Of a stretch of DNA of 64,000 nucleotides, positions 8,490 to 16,222 are shown piece by piece. How positions within the stretch are numbered: position 1 is the stretch's first letter; every line of letters begins with the position of its first letter. Position numbers and translations under genes: made by a program. The notes under the pieces were generated by a model. That model searched no databases and was not told where the DNA came from. It saw only the letters and a list, made by a program, of their open reading frames with translations. Source of the DNA: Maricaulis sp039978735 (GTDB taxonomy: Bacteria > Pseudomonadota > Alphaproteobacteria > Caulobacterales > Maricaulaceae). The stretch spans positions 186,001 through 250,000 of the forward strand of contig NZ_JBDWAS010000045.1 in NCBI RefSeq assembly GCF_039978735.1, written 5' to 3'.

Positions 8490-9560
8490 TCAAGATCGCG
8501 TGCCATCTAGGATCTGTCCGACGACACGGGCGGTGTAGTCGACAAGGGGGATAACACGCGCATAGTTCAAACGGGTGGGGCCAATTACACCCAGCGCCCC
8601 GATGATTTCCTGGTCGGAGTTCATATAGGGAGCCACGATCACGCTTGAACCCGACAGGCTGAAAAGCGGGTTCTCGGCACCGATGAACAGGCGCACGCCA
8701 TCGCCGTCGCGAGCCTTGTCCAGCAGGGTGATCAGCTCTTCCTTGCGTTCGATATCCTCGAACAGCAGGCGGATGCGCTCCAGATCGCCCGCCGCGTCGA
8801 CGCTTTCCAGCAGCCGCGCCTGGCCGCGCACGATCAGCGCGCGCTCGGCCGAGCCGCCGGACCAGTCGGCCAGGCCCTGCTTGACCAGGTCTTCTGCGGC
8901 GCTGTCGAGCTGTGAGCGGCGCTGGGCGATCTCGGCCTCGATCGCCTTGCGGGCCTCGGCGAGGGAGCGGCCCTTCAGCCGGGCCGAAAGATAATTGCCC
9001 GCCTCGATCAGCGTGACCGGCGGCATGCCGTCCGGTGCGCGCATCAGCCGGTTCTCCACCGTGCCGTCCTCGAAGACGAGCACGGCCAGCACTTCCTGCG
9101 GCGAGAGCGGCACGAACTCGACATGCCGCAGCGGCGCCTCGCGCTTGGGCGTGACCACCAGGCCGGCCCCGCCCGCCAGGCCCGACAGCAGGGAGGAGGC
9201 TTCCGAGAGAAGGTCCTGCTGGGTGCGGCCCGAGCGGGTCACCTTGCCCTCGATCGCCTTGCGCTCGTCCTCGGTCAGCTGGCCGACTTGCAGCAGCCCG
9301 TCGACGAACAGACGCAGACCGGCATGGGTGGGCATGCGGCCGGCGCTGGAATGGGGGGCGGTCAGAAGGCCCATCTGGGCCAGGTCGGACATGGTGTTGC
9401 GGATCGAGGCTGGCGACAGTGACAGATTGCCGGTCTGCGACAGGGTGCGCGATCCGACCGGCTCGCCGGAGCGCAGATAGGCTTCCACGATCTCGCGAAA
9501 GATCGTGCGCATCCGTCCATCCAGGGCGGCCAGGGTCGATTCGGGGCGCATGTCAGCCAT
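8490..9560 (-). CDS. hrcA: HrcA, heat-inducible transcription repressor
   Basis: 356 residues from ATG 9560; a TTG at 9569 would add three residues, and neither has a strong ribosome-binding site. N-terminal winged helix with the diagnostic ISIRNTMSDL-like stretch (here SPASIRNTMSDLAQMGLL), a GAF-like middle domain and a C-terminal VIGPTRLNYARVIPLVDYTA. HrcA binds CIRCE elements to repress groESL. I found no CIRCE inverted repeat in the 127 nt upstream, so self-regulation through CIRCE is not supported here. Operon with grpE. Confidence 0.96.
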   Translation of the reverse strand: MADMRPESTLAALDGRMRTIFREIVEAYLRSGEPVGSRTLSQTGNLSLSPASIRNTMSDLAQMGLLTAPHSSAGRMPTHAGLRLFVDGLLQVGQLTEDERKAIEGKVTRSGRTQQDLLSEASSLLSGLAGGAGLVVTPKREAPLRHVEFVPLSPQEVLAVLVFEDGTVENRLMRAPDGMPPVTLIEAGNYLSARLKGRSLAEARKAIEAEIAQRRSQLDSAAEDLVKQGLADWSGGSAERALIVRGQARLLESVDAAGDLERIRLLFEDIERKEELITLLDKARDGDGVRLFIGAENPLFSLSGSSVIVAPYMNSDQEIIGALGVIGPTRLNYARVIPLVDYTARVVGQILDGTRS

Positions 9561-9687
9561 GACACTCAATTAATCACGGGTTTGCGCCGGTTCAATTCTC
9601 TATTCCTGTCTGCGATGCCTGCCGCGGCGCTTGAAGCGATGCGCACATGCCGCTAGGAGCGGCCGGTATCACGACGTGGAGAGATGT

Positions 9688-10404
9688 ATGAGACCCTTCG
9701 GACGCGCCCGCGACGCACTGCGCGAGATCAGCTTGGAAGCCGGTGTTTCCGTCTATGCCGAAGGCTCCTGCATGGCCCGCTTCGGCGGCACGCATGTGCT
9801 GTGCACCGCCAGTGTCGAAGACAGTGTTCCGCCGTGGCTGCGCGGTGGCGGCAAGGGCTGGGTGACGGCGGAGTACGGCATGCTGCCGCGCGCCACGCAC
9901 ACCCGCGGACGCCGCGAGGCCGCGGCCGGCAAACAGTCCGGCCGCACGCAGGAAATCCAGCGCCTGATCGGCCGCTCCCTGCGCGCCGTGGTCGACCTCA
10001 AGGCCCTGGGCGAGCGCCAGATCACCGTCGACTGCGATGTCATCCAGGCCGATGGCGGCACCCGCACGGCGGCCATCACCGGCGCCTGGGTGGCCCTGAA
10101 ACAGGCCACCGGTTATCTGATCGAGGAAGGCCTGCTGAAAGCCGATCCGGTGCACGGCCAGCTCGCCGCGATTTCCTGTGGCGTGATCGACGGGGAAACC
10201 CGGCTCGACCTGGAATACGAGGAAGACCGCCGCGCCGAGGCCGACGCCAATTTCGTCCTCACCAATACCGGCGGCATCGTCGAGATACAGGCCACCGCCG
10301 AGGACAAACCGATCCCGGAAAGCGATTTCCACGACCTCTTCGCCCTCGCCAAGGCCGGCGTGACGGATCTGTGCGCCGCTCAGCTGGCGGCGTTGAAGGG
10401 GTAG
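9688..10404 (+). CDS. rph: Ribonuclease PH
   Basis: 238 residues, the family length. Start MRPFGRARDALREI at 9688 with a GGAGAG ribosome-binding site. Phosphorolytic 3'-5' exoribonuclease that trims tRNA 3' ends. Motifs: GGTHVLCTASVED, GWVTAEYGMLPRATHTRGRREA, GRTQEIQRLIGRSLRAV with phosphate-binding arginines, and CDVIQADGGTRTAAITGA. It is divergent from hrcA, as in several alphaproteobacteria, and rdgB appears further on rather than directly after it. Confidence 0.97.
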   Translation: MRPFGRARDALREISLEAGVSVYAEGSCMARFGGTHVLCTASVEDSVPPWLRGGGKGWVTAEYGMLPRATHTRGRREAAAGKQSGRTQEIQRLIGRSLRAVVDLKALGERQITVDCDVIQADGGTRTAAITGAWVALKQATGYLIEEGLLKADPVHGQLAAISCGVIDGETRLDLEYEEDRRAEADANFVLTNTGGIVEIQATAEDKPIPESDFHDLFALAKAGVTDLCAAQLAALKG

Positions 10405-10414
10405 CGACCGTCCT

Positions 10415-10452
10415 GCTTTCCCCGGAGGCGCACAGCGCATTCCGGGGAAAGC
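10415..10452. repeat. REP-like palindrome / bidirectional terminator candidate
   Basis: Perfect 12-bp inverted repeat GCTTTCCCCGGA (10415-10426) / TCCGGGGAAAGC (10441-10452). The 14-nt centre itself folds as GCGC-ACA-GCGC. It lies between the convergent ends of rph and the esterase-like gene. The nested symmetric structure resembles dispersed intergenic palindromes; only one copy is seen in this window. Confidence 0.55.
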
Positions 10453-10462
10453 GGTGTGGCGG

Positions 10463-11659
10463 CTATTCTGTTGATTGCGGTACGCAGTCCTCGTCCGCCG
10501 GGAAGGTCGCTGCCAGCGAACGCGCGAACTGCTGTTCGAAGACCAATGGTGAATGGCCCGAAACGTAGCGTGTCAGGTGGGCGGTGCCGCCTGCCGCGTT
10601 GATTTGTTCGACCGCAGCTTCGCTGTCGGGCAGGAAACGGGGCTCGTAGTATCCGGCGCTGATGTGGAAGGTGACGCGACCATCCGGGATCTCGGCGGCG
10701 TCGAGGGCTTCGATCCAGCCGAGTGAGGCGGCACTCACGGATACAAACATTTCGGGGTGCAGAAGCGCGGTCGAGACAGCCCAGGCAGCGCCGTTCGAAC
10801 TGCCGGACAACATCCGGTCCCGTGGGTCGGCCGAGGCTCCGAAACGGCTTTCCGCCAACGGCATGACATCCTCCAGCAGGAAGGCGTCGTGCGCGCTGAA
10901 GCGGTCGGGGTCAAAACCCCACAGATAATCTGCGGCCCGCAATTCGGACTGGGACCGCTCTTCTTCCGGACCGGGGTCTTCGTTCCGGAGGCCGACCAGT
11001 ATGACAGGCGCGGCCGTGCAGGTGTCTGCCAGGGCTTCGGCGATGGGGCCGTAGCTGTAGACATTCCCGCCATCAGCGACATAGGCAACAGGCAGTGGCG
11101 TTGATGGTTCTGCGCCGTGGGGGATGTAAACGGTCACTCTGCGCGGTTTTCCAAGAGCGCTGCTTTCCAGCTCCACCATCTCCAAGCGCCCCCGCAGCGC
11201 GTCCTCCGGTACACTCACGACCGGCGGCAGAGAGTGCGGGCCGCGATAGACCGGCCGGTCCCGCCATACCAGCTCGTCCTCGTCCAGAAGGGGCACCGGC
11301 CAGACATCGACAAAAGCCTCGTCAATTCGCGACAGGCGGTAGGCCAAGCCCCAGATGCCATCGCCCAGACGCTCCATATCGGTCTGGAGGGCGCAGCACA
11401 TGCGAACCTGGTCCGTGTCGGGCGATCGCCGCGCGGCGATAAACAGTGTGTCGCCCTCGCGCCAGAAAGTCTGATTTGTCTCGGCCAGTCGTGCCTCGGC
11501 GGCCTGAAGATCAATGGCGCCGATGAGGCGGCAGTAGTCGTGTGCCTCGAGCGTGCACCCGTCTTCCCCGCCCGGCGTCAGCGATACCTGTTGATTGGCC
11601 AGATAAGTATCTGATTGCATGAGCAAGAACAGCCCGGCCACAGCAGCGGCAAAGTCCAT
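10463..11659 (-). CDS. Secreted alpha/beta-hydrolase, esterase-D/enterochelin-esterase-like
   Basis: 398 residues. The ATG at 11659 is chosen for its GGAGGG ribosome-binding site and the hydrophobic leader MDFAAAVAGLFLLMQS. The C-terminal half matches the putative-esterase fold: VTVYIPHG, LPVAYVADGG, the nucleophile elbow GSSNGAA (GxSxG) and a catalytic His in YVSGHSPLVFE. The N-terminal 160 residues form a separate domain with several cysteines (GCTLEAHDYC and MCCALQ), comparable in position to the N-terminal domain of Fes-type esterases. Substrate unknown, and no siderophore genes are nearby. Confidence 0.75.
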   Translation of the reverse strand: MDFAAAVAGLFLLMQSDTYLANQQVSLTPGGEDGCTLEAHDYCRLIGAIDLQAAEARLAETNQTFWREGDTLFIAARRSPDTDQVRMCCALQTDMERLGDGIWGLAYRLSRIDEAFVDVWPVPLLDEDELVWRDRPVYRGPHSLPPVVSVPEDALRGRLEMVELESSALGKPRRVTVYIPHGAEPSTPLPVAYVADGGNVYSYGPIAEALADTCTAAPVILVGLRNEDPGPEEERSQSELRAADYLWGFDPDRFSAHDAFLLEDVMPLAESRFGASADPRDRMLSGSSNGAAWAVSTALLHPEMFVSVSAASLGWIEALDAAEIPDGRVTFHISAGYYEPRFLPDSEAAVEQINAAGGTAHLTRYVSGHSPLVFEQQFARSLAATFPADEDCVPQSTE

Positions 11660-11961
11660 CACATCCCTCCGGCGCGTCAATCAGGGCGCGTTTCGTCGGG
11701 GTCATGCGGCTTCAAGATGTGGTATTCAAGTTGTGCTGCTTGTCACGCGGGGTGAGCGGGCTATTCTGCGTCCCCGGCTTCGCTTGAAGCCGTGAAAGAG
11801 ACAGACGGCGGGAGTGCGCTGGGGGGCTGGAATTGGCCCGCACGGGCTCTTTGGGAAGGGCCCCTCTTGAGGGAGGGTCTACCGTGCAGGCCCACTCCCG
11901 CCGTCTGCTTCGCCGGTATGAGGAGCGGCGAAGTTTCGTGTTCTGCCAGGAACGCCCGCGC
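11660..11961. other. 302-nt gene-free stretch between esterase and HTH genes
   Basis: No convincing coding frame. It contains a 7-bp hairpin (11775-11792) and a large nested inverted repeat (11802-11907), described separately. About 110 nt directly upstream of the esterase gene show no clear promoter. Confidence 0.6.
11775..11907 (-). ncRNA. Candidate structured RNA (nested stems), strand inferred minus
   Basis: Outer stem: CAGACGGCGGGAGTG (11802-11816) pairs perfectly over 15 bp with 11893-11907. Inner stem: GGCCCGCACGG (11835-11845) pairs with 11882-11892. The inner stem has one mismatch as plus-strand RNA (C-A) but a G-U pair as minus-strand RNA, so the minus strand forms the better fold. 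On the minus strand the inner stem abuts the outer stem on its 5' side, with an 18-nt C-rich bulge on the 3' side. A 7-bp hairpin CGGCTTC-GCTT-GAAGCCG (11775-11792) follows. I do not recognise 6S, SRP, RNase P or a known riboswitch. A short miniature transposable element with 15-bp terminal repeats is the main alternative. Confidence 0.4.
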
Positions 11962-12198
11962 CTATTCGGCGGCGTCGCGCCCGTCTTCATCCTCGTCATC
12001 ATCGAAGCTCAGCAGGTCGCCCGGCTGGCAATCGAGTTCGCGGCACAGCGCTTCCAGCGTGGAGAAGCGTACGGCCTTGGCCTTGCCCGTCTTGAGGATG
12101 GACAGGTTGGCCATGGTGATGCCGACACGGTCGCACAATTCGGTCAGCGACATGCGGCGCTCGAGGAGCATACGGTCCAGGGTGACGCGAATGGGCAT
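11962..12198 (-). CDS. YozG-like Cro/C1-type HTH regulator
   Basis: 78 residues from ATG 12198 (GGGAGG ribosome-binding site). The whole protein is one HTH: MLLERRMSLTELCDRVGITM, ANLSILKTGKAKAVRFSTLEALCRELDCQPGDLLSF, then an acidic tail. This is the pattern of Bacillus YozG-type regulators, which are typically encoded beside a DUF2975 membrane protein, as here (13-nt gap). It probably regulates its own cassette. The target site is not proven; CGATA-containing repeats at 13046-13124 are candidates. Confidence 0.85.
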   Translation of the reverse strand: MPIRVTLDRMLLERRMSLTELCDRVGITMANLSILKTGKAKAVRFSTLEALCRELDCQPGDLLSFDDDEDEDGRDAAE

Positions 12199-12211
12199 AA
12201 GCGGCGCCTCC

Positions 12212-12760
12212 CTAAATCGTGAGTTTTTGTTCTTGGCGCATTTTCGCACCTTCGCGGAAGATCTCCGCCAGTACCAGCAGCGCGACCACCGCGAACCAGG
12301 CGCCCAGGTCGATATTCGCCGTCGCCGTGAGTTCCAGACCGCCCAGAACGGGCTGGTCCATCATGGTCAGCAGCATCGCAACGGCGCCCTGCGTGACGTG
12401 ACGCAGAACCTGGTAGCCGGCGATGGCGATCGCAATGACCTGCAGATGGCCGGCATTCTCCGGCACAAAGGGATCGCCCGCGATCAGGGTCGATGAAATG
12501 CGGCGCAGCCGGTCAATCACGATCATGAATGCGATGATCTCGGTGACCAGCAGCGGGAAGAGCCAGCCGTGTTCGCGGATCGACTGGAAAAGCTCTGTGA
12601 CAACACCCGGCGAATAGCCGAGGAAATCCATGACGAGCGTGGCAGCAGCAGCCAGCAGGACCAGCGCGGCGAAACTCAGCAGGACCCAGCCCAGATACCA
12701 GACGACATCCAGGATGATCTTCACAATGGATGCGAGCGATCCTTGGCCCAGTGTTTTCAT
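12212..12760 (-). CDS. DUF2975 integral membrane protein
   Basis: 182 residues with four predicted helices: LDVVWYLGWVLLSFAALVLLAA, WLFPLLVTEIIAFMIVI, VIAIAIAGYQVLRHVTQGAVAML and LGAWFAVVALLVLAEIFREG. The central signature RLRRISSTLIAGDPFVPENAGHLQVIA and the C-terminal EIFREGAKMRQEQKLTI are typical of DUF2975. The family always seems to travel with a YozG-like HTH; its function is unknown. It may sense a membrane signal for the HTH partner, which is inference. AGGGG-type ribosome-binding site before 12760. Confidence 0.85.
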   Translation of the reverse strand: MKTLGQGSLASIVKIILDVVWYLGWVLLSFAALVLLAAAATLVMDFLGYSPGVVTELFQSIREHGWLFPLLVTEIIAFMIVIDRLRRISSTLIAGDPFVPENAGHLQVIAIAIAGYQVLRHVTQGAVAMLLTMMDQPVLGGLELTATANIDLGAWFAVVALLVLAEIFREGAKMRQEQKLTI

Positions 12761-12795
12761 GCCCGCCCCTTCCCATAGGCAATGCGGCTTGCGAA

Positions 12796-12833
12796 TGAGG
12801 CCTGTGAGCGGCGTGTCCGCCCGTCAGGCCTCA
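12796..12833 (-). promoter_or_regulatory. Hairpin between micro-protein and DUF2975 gene
   Basis: Perfect 9-bp inverted repeat TGAGGCCTG (12796-12804) / CAGGCCTCA (12825-12833) with an inner GCGG/CCGC pair (12808-12811, 12817-12820). No T-run. It sits in the 87-nt spacer between the 38-residue frame and the DUF2975 start, where it could attenuate, protect or process the transcript. Confidence 0.4.
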
Positions 12834-12847
12834 CCCGTCAGTAGCAA

Positions 12848-12964
12848 TCATGCAGCAACCGGTGCAATCGCGTAGAACGCGCCGGCAGCAACCGAGATCA
12901 GCAGCATGGCATTGACCGCGATGGACGCGACGACCTGCATGCTTGAATTTCCGGACCTGACCAT
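12848..12964 (-). CDS. 38-residue single-helix membrane micro-protein
   Basis: ATG at 12964 with a strong ribosome-binding site (AAGGAAACAG, ending 4 nt before the ATG) and TGA at 12850-12848. Translation starts MVRSGNSSMQVVASIAVNAM and ends LLISVAAGAFYAIAPVAA: a short basic N-terminus and one transmembrane helix of about 25 residues. It lies upstream of the DUF2975/HTH pair on the same strand. It is too short for routine gene calling. It could be a third member of the cassette or a leader peptide. The ribosome-binding site and clean helix are the main support. Confidence 0.55.
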   Translation of the reverse strand: MVRSGNSSMQVVASIAVNAMLLISVAAGAFYAIAPVAA

Positions 12965-13045
12965 TTGACTGTTTCCTTTCTGCTTTAATCTGACCAATTA
13001 CCGTTGTCATTCGTGGTACGCGGGACGGTGTCTCCCGTCCTTGTT

Positions 13046-13124
13046 GTTTATCGATAAACGAGAGGCGGCGGGTGCGCAAGCAAAAAATATCGTTTTTCGA
13101 TATGAATTTTTCGAAAGGCGATAA
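13046..13124. promoter_or_regulatory. AT-rich divergent region with repeated TATCG/CGATA motifs
   Basis: GTTTATCGATAAAC is a perfect palindrome at 13046-13059. ATATCG-TTTTT-CGATAT is an inverted repeat at 13087-13103, and a further CGATAA occurs at 13119. The stretch lies between the micro-protein start (12964) and rdgB (13140) and is much more AT-rich than its surroundings. Likely a promoter/operator region; the YozG-like regulator next door is the obvious candidate ligand (inference). Confidence 0.45.
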
Positions 13125-13139
13125 AAGAGGACCGGAATA

Positions 13140-13736
13140 ATGGCGATTTCTGATGGTGAAACCTGGGTTCTTGCAAGCCATAATACGGGCAAGATCAAGG
13201 AGTTGCGGGACATTCTCGCGCCGCGTGGAATCGCCCTGAAAAGCGCTGCAGAACTCGACCTTCCTGAACCCGAAGAAACCGAGCCGACATTCGAGGGTAA
13301 TGCTGCGCTGAAGGCGCGGGCCGCCTGCGAGGCGACGGGCCTGGTCTGCCTGGCCGATGATTCCGGCCTGGCCGTCGATGCGCTGGACGGCGCGCCCGGC
13401 ATCTATTCGGCCCGCTGGGCCGGCGAGCCGCGCGATTTCGGCCGGGCCATGCAGCGGGTCCACGACGAACTTGGCGAGGCGGCGGACCGTACGGCGCGTT
13501 TTGTCAGTGTGATCGCCCTCGCTCGTCCCGACGGAACGCTCAGCCATTATCGCGGTGAAGTGACCGGCAGCATTGTCTGGCCGCCACGCGGCACGGGCGG
13601 TTTCGGCTATGACCCGGTCTTCTGCCCGCAAGGCGAGAGCCGGACTTTCGGCGAGATGGCGCCGGAAGAGAAGCGCGCCCTGAGCCATCGCGCCCGGGCC
13701 CTGGCCGCAATGACCGCAGCGGAATTCGGATCGTGA
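13140..13736 (+). CDS. rdgB: RdgB/HAM1 non-canonical purine NTP pyrophosphatase
   Basis: 198 residues. Hydrolyses dITP, ITP and XTP to the monophosphate, keeping deaminated purines out of DNA and RNA. Motifs: VLASHNTGKIKELRDIL at the N-terminus, TFEGNAALKARA, LADDSGLAVDALDGAPGIYSARWAG, the SIVWPPRGTGGFGYDPVF loop, and SHRARAL near the end. An AGAGGA ribosome-binding site precedes ATG 13140. Its TGA overlaps the GTG of hemW, so the two are translationally coupled. Confidence 0.97.
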   Translation: MAISDGETWVLASHNTGKIKELRDILAPRGIALKSAAELDLPEPEETEPTFEGNAALKARAACEATGLVCLADDSGLAVDALDGAPGIYSARWAGEPRDFGRAMQRVHDELGEAADRTARFVSVIALARPDGTLSHYRGEVTGSIVWPPRGTGGFGYDPVFCPQGESRTFGEMAPEEKRALSHRARALAAMTAAEFGS

Positions 13737-14896
13737 GCGAGGGGCCGGCCCCCGGCCTCGGCAATGCGCTGGGGCTGTATGTGCACTGGCCCTACTGTGC
13801 CCGGATCTGCCCTTATTGCGATTTCAACGTCTACCGGCCGAAGGGCGATGACGATGCGCTTCTGGCGGCCATGCTGGCCGATATGGCGCACTGGCGCGCC
13901 CGCACCGGCGCCCGGTCGCTCGCCAGCCTGCATTTCGGCGGCGGCACGCCATCCCTGATGACCTCGCAGCAGCTCGCCGCCGTGATCGGTGAGGCCGAGC
14001 GTCTGTGGGGCTTCTCCAGCGACGCGGAAATCGGGCTGGAAGCCAATCCCAAGGATGTCGACGGATTTTCCGGCATGGCCTCGGCCGGCATCAACCGGCT
14101 GTCGCTGGGCGTGCAGAGCTTTGACGACCAGGTACTGGTCTCGCTCGGCCGCGACCATGACGCCTCGCTGGCGCGCAGGGCGATCGACGCGGCACAGCGC
14201 GACTTCGCCCGCGTCTCGCTCGACATGATCTATGCCCGCGCCGGCCAGACGGCGGATGACTGGGCAGCCGAGCTCGGCGAGGCGCTGGCCAGCGGTGCCG
14301 GGCATATATCGCCCTACCAGCTGACCATCGAGCCGGGTACGGCCTTCGGAAAACGCGCCGGCCGCGGCGAACAGCTGGACGCGCCGCCGGACTTTGCCGC
14401 CGACCTTTACGAGCTGACTGAAAGCCTGTGCGCGGACGCCGGGTTTGAAGGCTATGAAATCTCCAATCATGCCCGCAGCCGCGCCGACCAGTCGGTGCAC
14501 AACCGGCTCTACTGGGAGGGCGGCGACTGGATCGGTATCGGCCCGGGAGCCCATGGCCGTATCGGACGCGCCAGCGCGGGCGGGCGCGCGGCGACAGAAG
14601 CGGCCCGGCGCCCGGCCGACTATATCCGCCGTGTCGCAGAGACCGGCAGCGGCATAGCGGGCGAGGAAGCGCTTTCAGTCGCGGACGAGATCGCCGAACG
14701 CATCCTGATGGGAATGCGCCTGGCGGACGGGCTGGACATCGATCATCTGCACGCCACCACCGGCGGCAGGGTCGACCCCGACGGGCTGGCGCGCATGATG
14801 CGCCAGGGCATGGTGGATGAGGCCGGTTCCCGGATACGCCTGACGGCCGCCGGCCGTCTTCTGGCCGACGGGGTTTCCGGCGAGCTCGTACCCTAG
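13733..14896 (+). CDS. hemW: HemW-like radical SAM protein (heme chaperone)
   Basis: 387 residues starting at GTG 13733, overlapping rdgB by 4 nt. Radical SAM motif CARICPYC (Cys22, Cys26, Cys29), where HemN proteins have a CX3CX2C site followed by further determinants. The N-terminal extension of true HemN is absent, so this is the HemW type, which binds heme rather than oxidising coproporphyrinogen. Further motifs: FGGGTPSLM, LEANPKD, GINRLSLGVQSF and SPYQLTIEPGTAF. The rdgB-hemW pairing is widely conserved. Confidence 0.93.
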   Translation: MSEGPAPGLGNALGLYVHWPYCARICPYCDFNVYRPKGDDDALLAAMLADMAHWRARTGARSLASLHFGGGTPSLMTSQQLAAVIGEAERLWGFSSDAEIGLEANPKDVDGFSGMASAGINRLSLGVQSFDDQVLVSLGRDHDASLARRAIDAAQRDFARVSLDMIYARAGQTADDWAAELGEALASGAGHISPYQLTIEPGTAFGKRAGRGEQLDAPPDFAADLYELTESLCADAGFEGYEISNHARSRADQSVHNRLYWEGGDWIGIGPGAHGRIGRASAGGRAATEAARRPADYIRRVAETGSGIAGEEALSVADEIAERILMGMRLADGLDIDHLHATTGGRVDPDGLARMMRQGMVDEAGSRIRLTAAGRLLADGVSGELVP

Positions 14897-16191
14897 AAAG
14901 CCTGCGGTTCGAAGCTCAGCGGCGCGGGCTCGATCTCGCGCAGGCCGCGCGGGCGGATCTCGAAAATTGCCAGACCGCGCTCGATCAGCCCGTCGGAGCG
15001 GAAACGGAACAGGCCGTCCGCGCCCATGAAGCCCTGCTCTTCCTCGATCGCCTCGCGCGAGAAGCCGCGCTCGCCACCATCGAGGTGTGCTGCCAGGGCC
15101 ATGGCGTCATAGGCCAGGCTGGCGATGCGCGAGGGCGGGCTGTCATAGGCTTCACGATAGGATGTTTCGAAGCGCTCGCGCGCGGCCTGGTCGGGGCCGG
15201 CAAACCAGCCGCCATGCAGCGCCGGTTCGCGCAGCAATTCCGGATCGTTCCACAGGCCGGTGCCCAGGAAGCGCACGACCAGCGGGTCGACATTCTGCGA
15301 GACCAGCAGCGGGCCCAGGGCCCGCAGGCGGGTGCTGCCCTCGGGCAGGATCACGGCCTGGAAAGCGGCATCGGGATCCGGCACCCATTCCTGGCGTTGC
15401 AGCTCGAGCGCGTCTTCCGGGGTGAGCGGTTCGAAGACACCGCTGGCCAGGCGCGCCGACGCGCGGGCCATGGCTTCCACATCGCCGGTATAGAAGGAAT
15501 CCGCGGCGACATAGCCGCCATTCAGCCCGGCACTGTTCTGCAGGGCATCATAGACCGCCATGCCATAGCGGTCCTGCGGGCCCAGATAGGCAAAACGCTC
15601 GACGCCCTGGCGGGATGCGTATTCCACAATCCGGGCGACCTCGATCTCGGGCGGGAAGCTCATCAGATAGACGCCATCACCTGCCACCGTCGTGTCCGTG
15701 GTGAAGGCGATCACCGGAATATTGGCCTGGCGCGCAATCGAGGCAGCGCCGGACACGGCGGGTCCGAACAGCGGGCCGATAATCATGTCGGCGCCGTCGC
15801 CGGCGGCTGCCATGGCAGCGGCGCGGGCGCCTTCGGGCGTGCCCTGCGTATCCTTGGGGATCATCAGGAGATTGCCGCTGCCGCGCTCGAACAGGGCCAG
15901 TTCGGCGGCGCGCAGCAGGCGCAGGGCTTCCGCGCGGGCGCCGGCATTCTCCGCCGAGAAGGGCAGCAGGACAGCGACGCGGACGAGGTCGCGATCGGCC
16001 ATGTGCGGCGGAATGAGCCCGGTGCGCACTTCCGGCTCGGGTTCCGGCTCCGGCGTTGGCTCCGGTTCCGGCTGGGTAACGGGTGGCTGCTGTACCGGCG
16101 GCGGGGGCGGTGGCGTGGTGCTGCAGGCCGCCGCGGCGATGCCGACGAGACCGATGACAGCGAAGGCGCGCAAGCCCGCGCTTTGTGTCAT
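14893..16191 (-). CDS. LpoA-like penicillin-binding protein activator lipoprotein
   Basis: 432 residues from ATG 16191, with a lipoprotein signal (AVIGLVGIAAAAC). A Pro- and Glu-Pro-rich linker follows (about residues 26-58). The rest is a type I periplasmic-binding-protein fold (VRVAVLLPFSAEN, GADMIIGPLFGPAVSGAA, IPVIAFTTDTTVAGDGVYL, VERFAYLGPQDRYGMAVYD). The divergent partner is rsmI-yraN-BON lipoprotein, the same neighbourhood as E. coli lpoA, which supports the assignment. LpoA activates PBP1A from the outer membrane. The stop overlaps that of hemW (convergent, 4 nt). Confidence 0.8.
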   Translation of the reverse strand: MTQSAGLRAFAVIGLVGIAAAACSTTPPPPPPVQQPPVTQPEPEPTPEPEPEPEVRTGLIPPHMADRDLVRVAVLLPFSAENAGARAEALRLLRAAELALFERGSGNLLMIPKDTQGTPEGARAAAMAAAGDGADMIIGPLFGPAVSGAASIARQANIPVIAFTTDTTVAGDGVYLMSFPPEIEVARIVEYASRQGVERFAYLGPQDRYGMAVYDALQNSAGLNGGYVAADSFYTGDVEAMARASARLASGVFEPLTPEDALELQRQEWVPDPDAAFQAVILPEGSTRLRALGPLLVSQNVDPLVVRFLGTGLWNDPELLREPALHGGWFAGPDQAARERFETSYREAYDSPPSRIASLAYDAMALAAHLDGGERGFSREAIEEEQGFMGADGLFRFRSDGLIERGLAIFEIRPRGLREIEPAPLSFEPQAF

Positions 16192-16222
16192 GCTGGAAAG
16201 ACAGGAATGAAAACGCGAAAGA

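Noticed and set aside
9561..9687. CIRCE element or sigma-32 promoter between hrcA and rph
   Set aside because: No TTAGCACTC/GAGTGCTAA inverted repeat; a CTTGAA hexamer at 9630 has no acceptable -10 partner.
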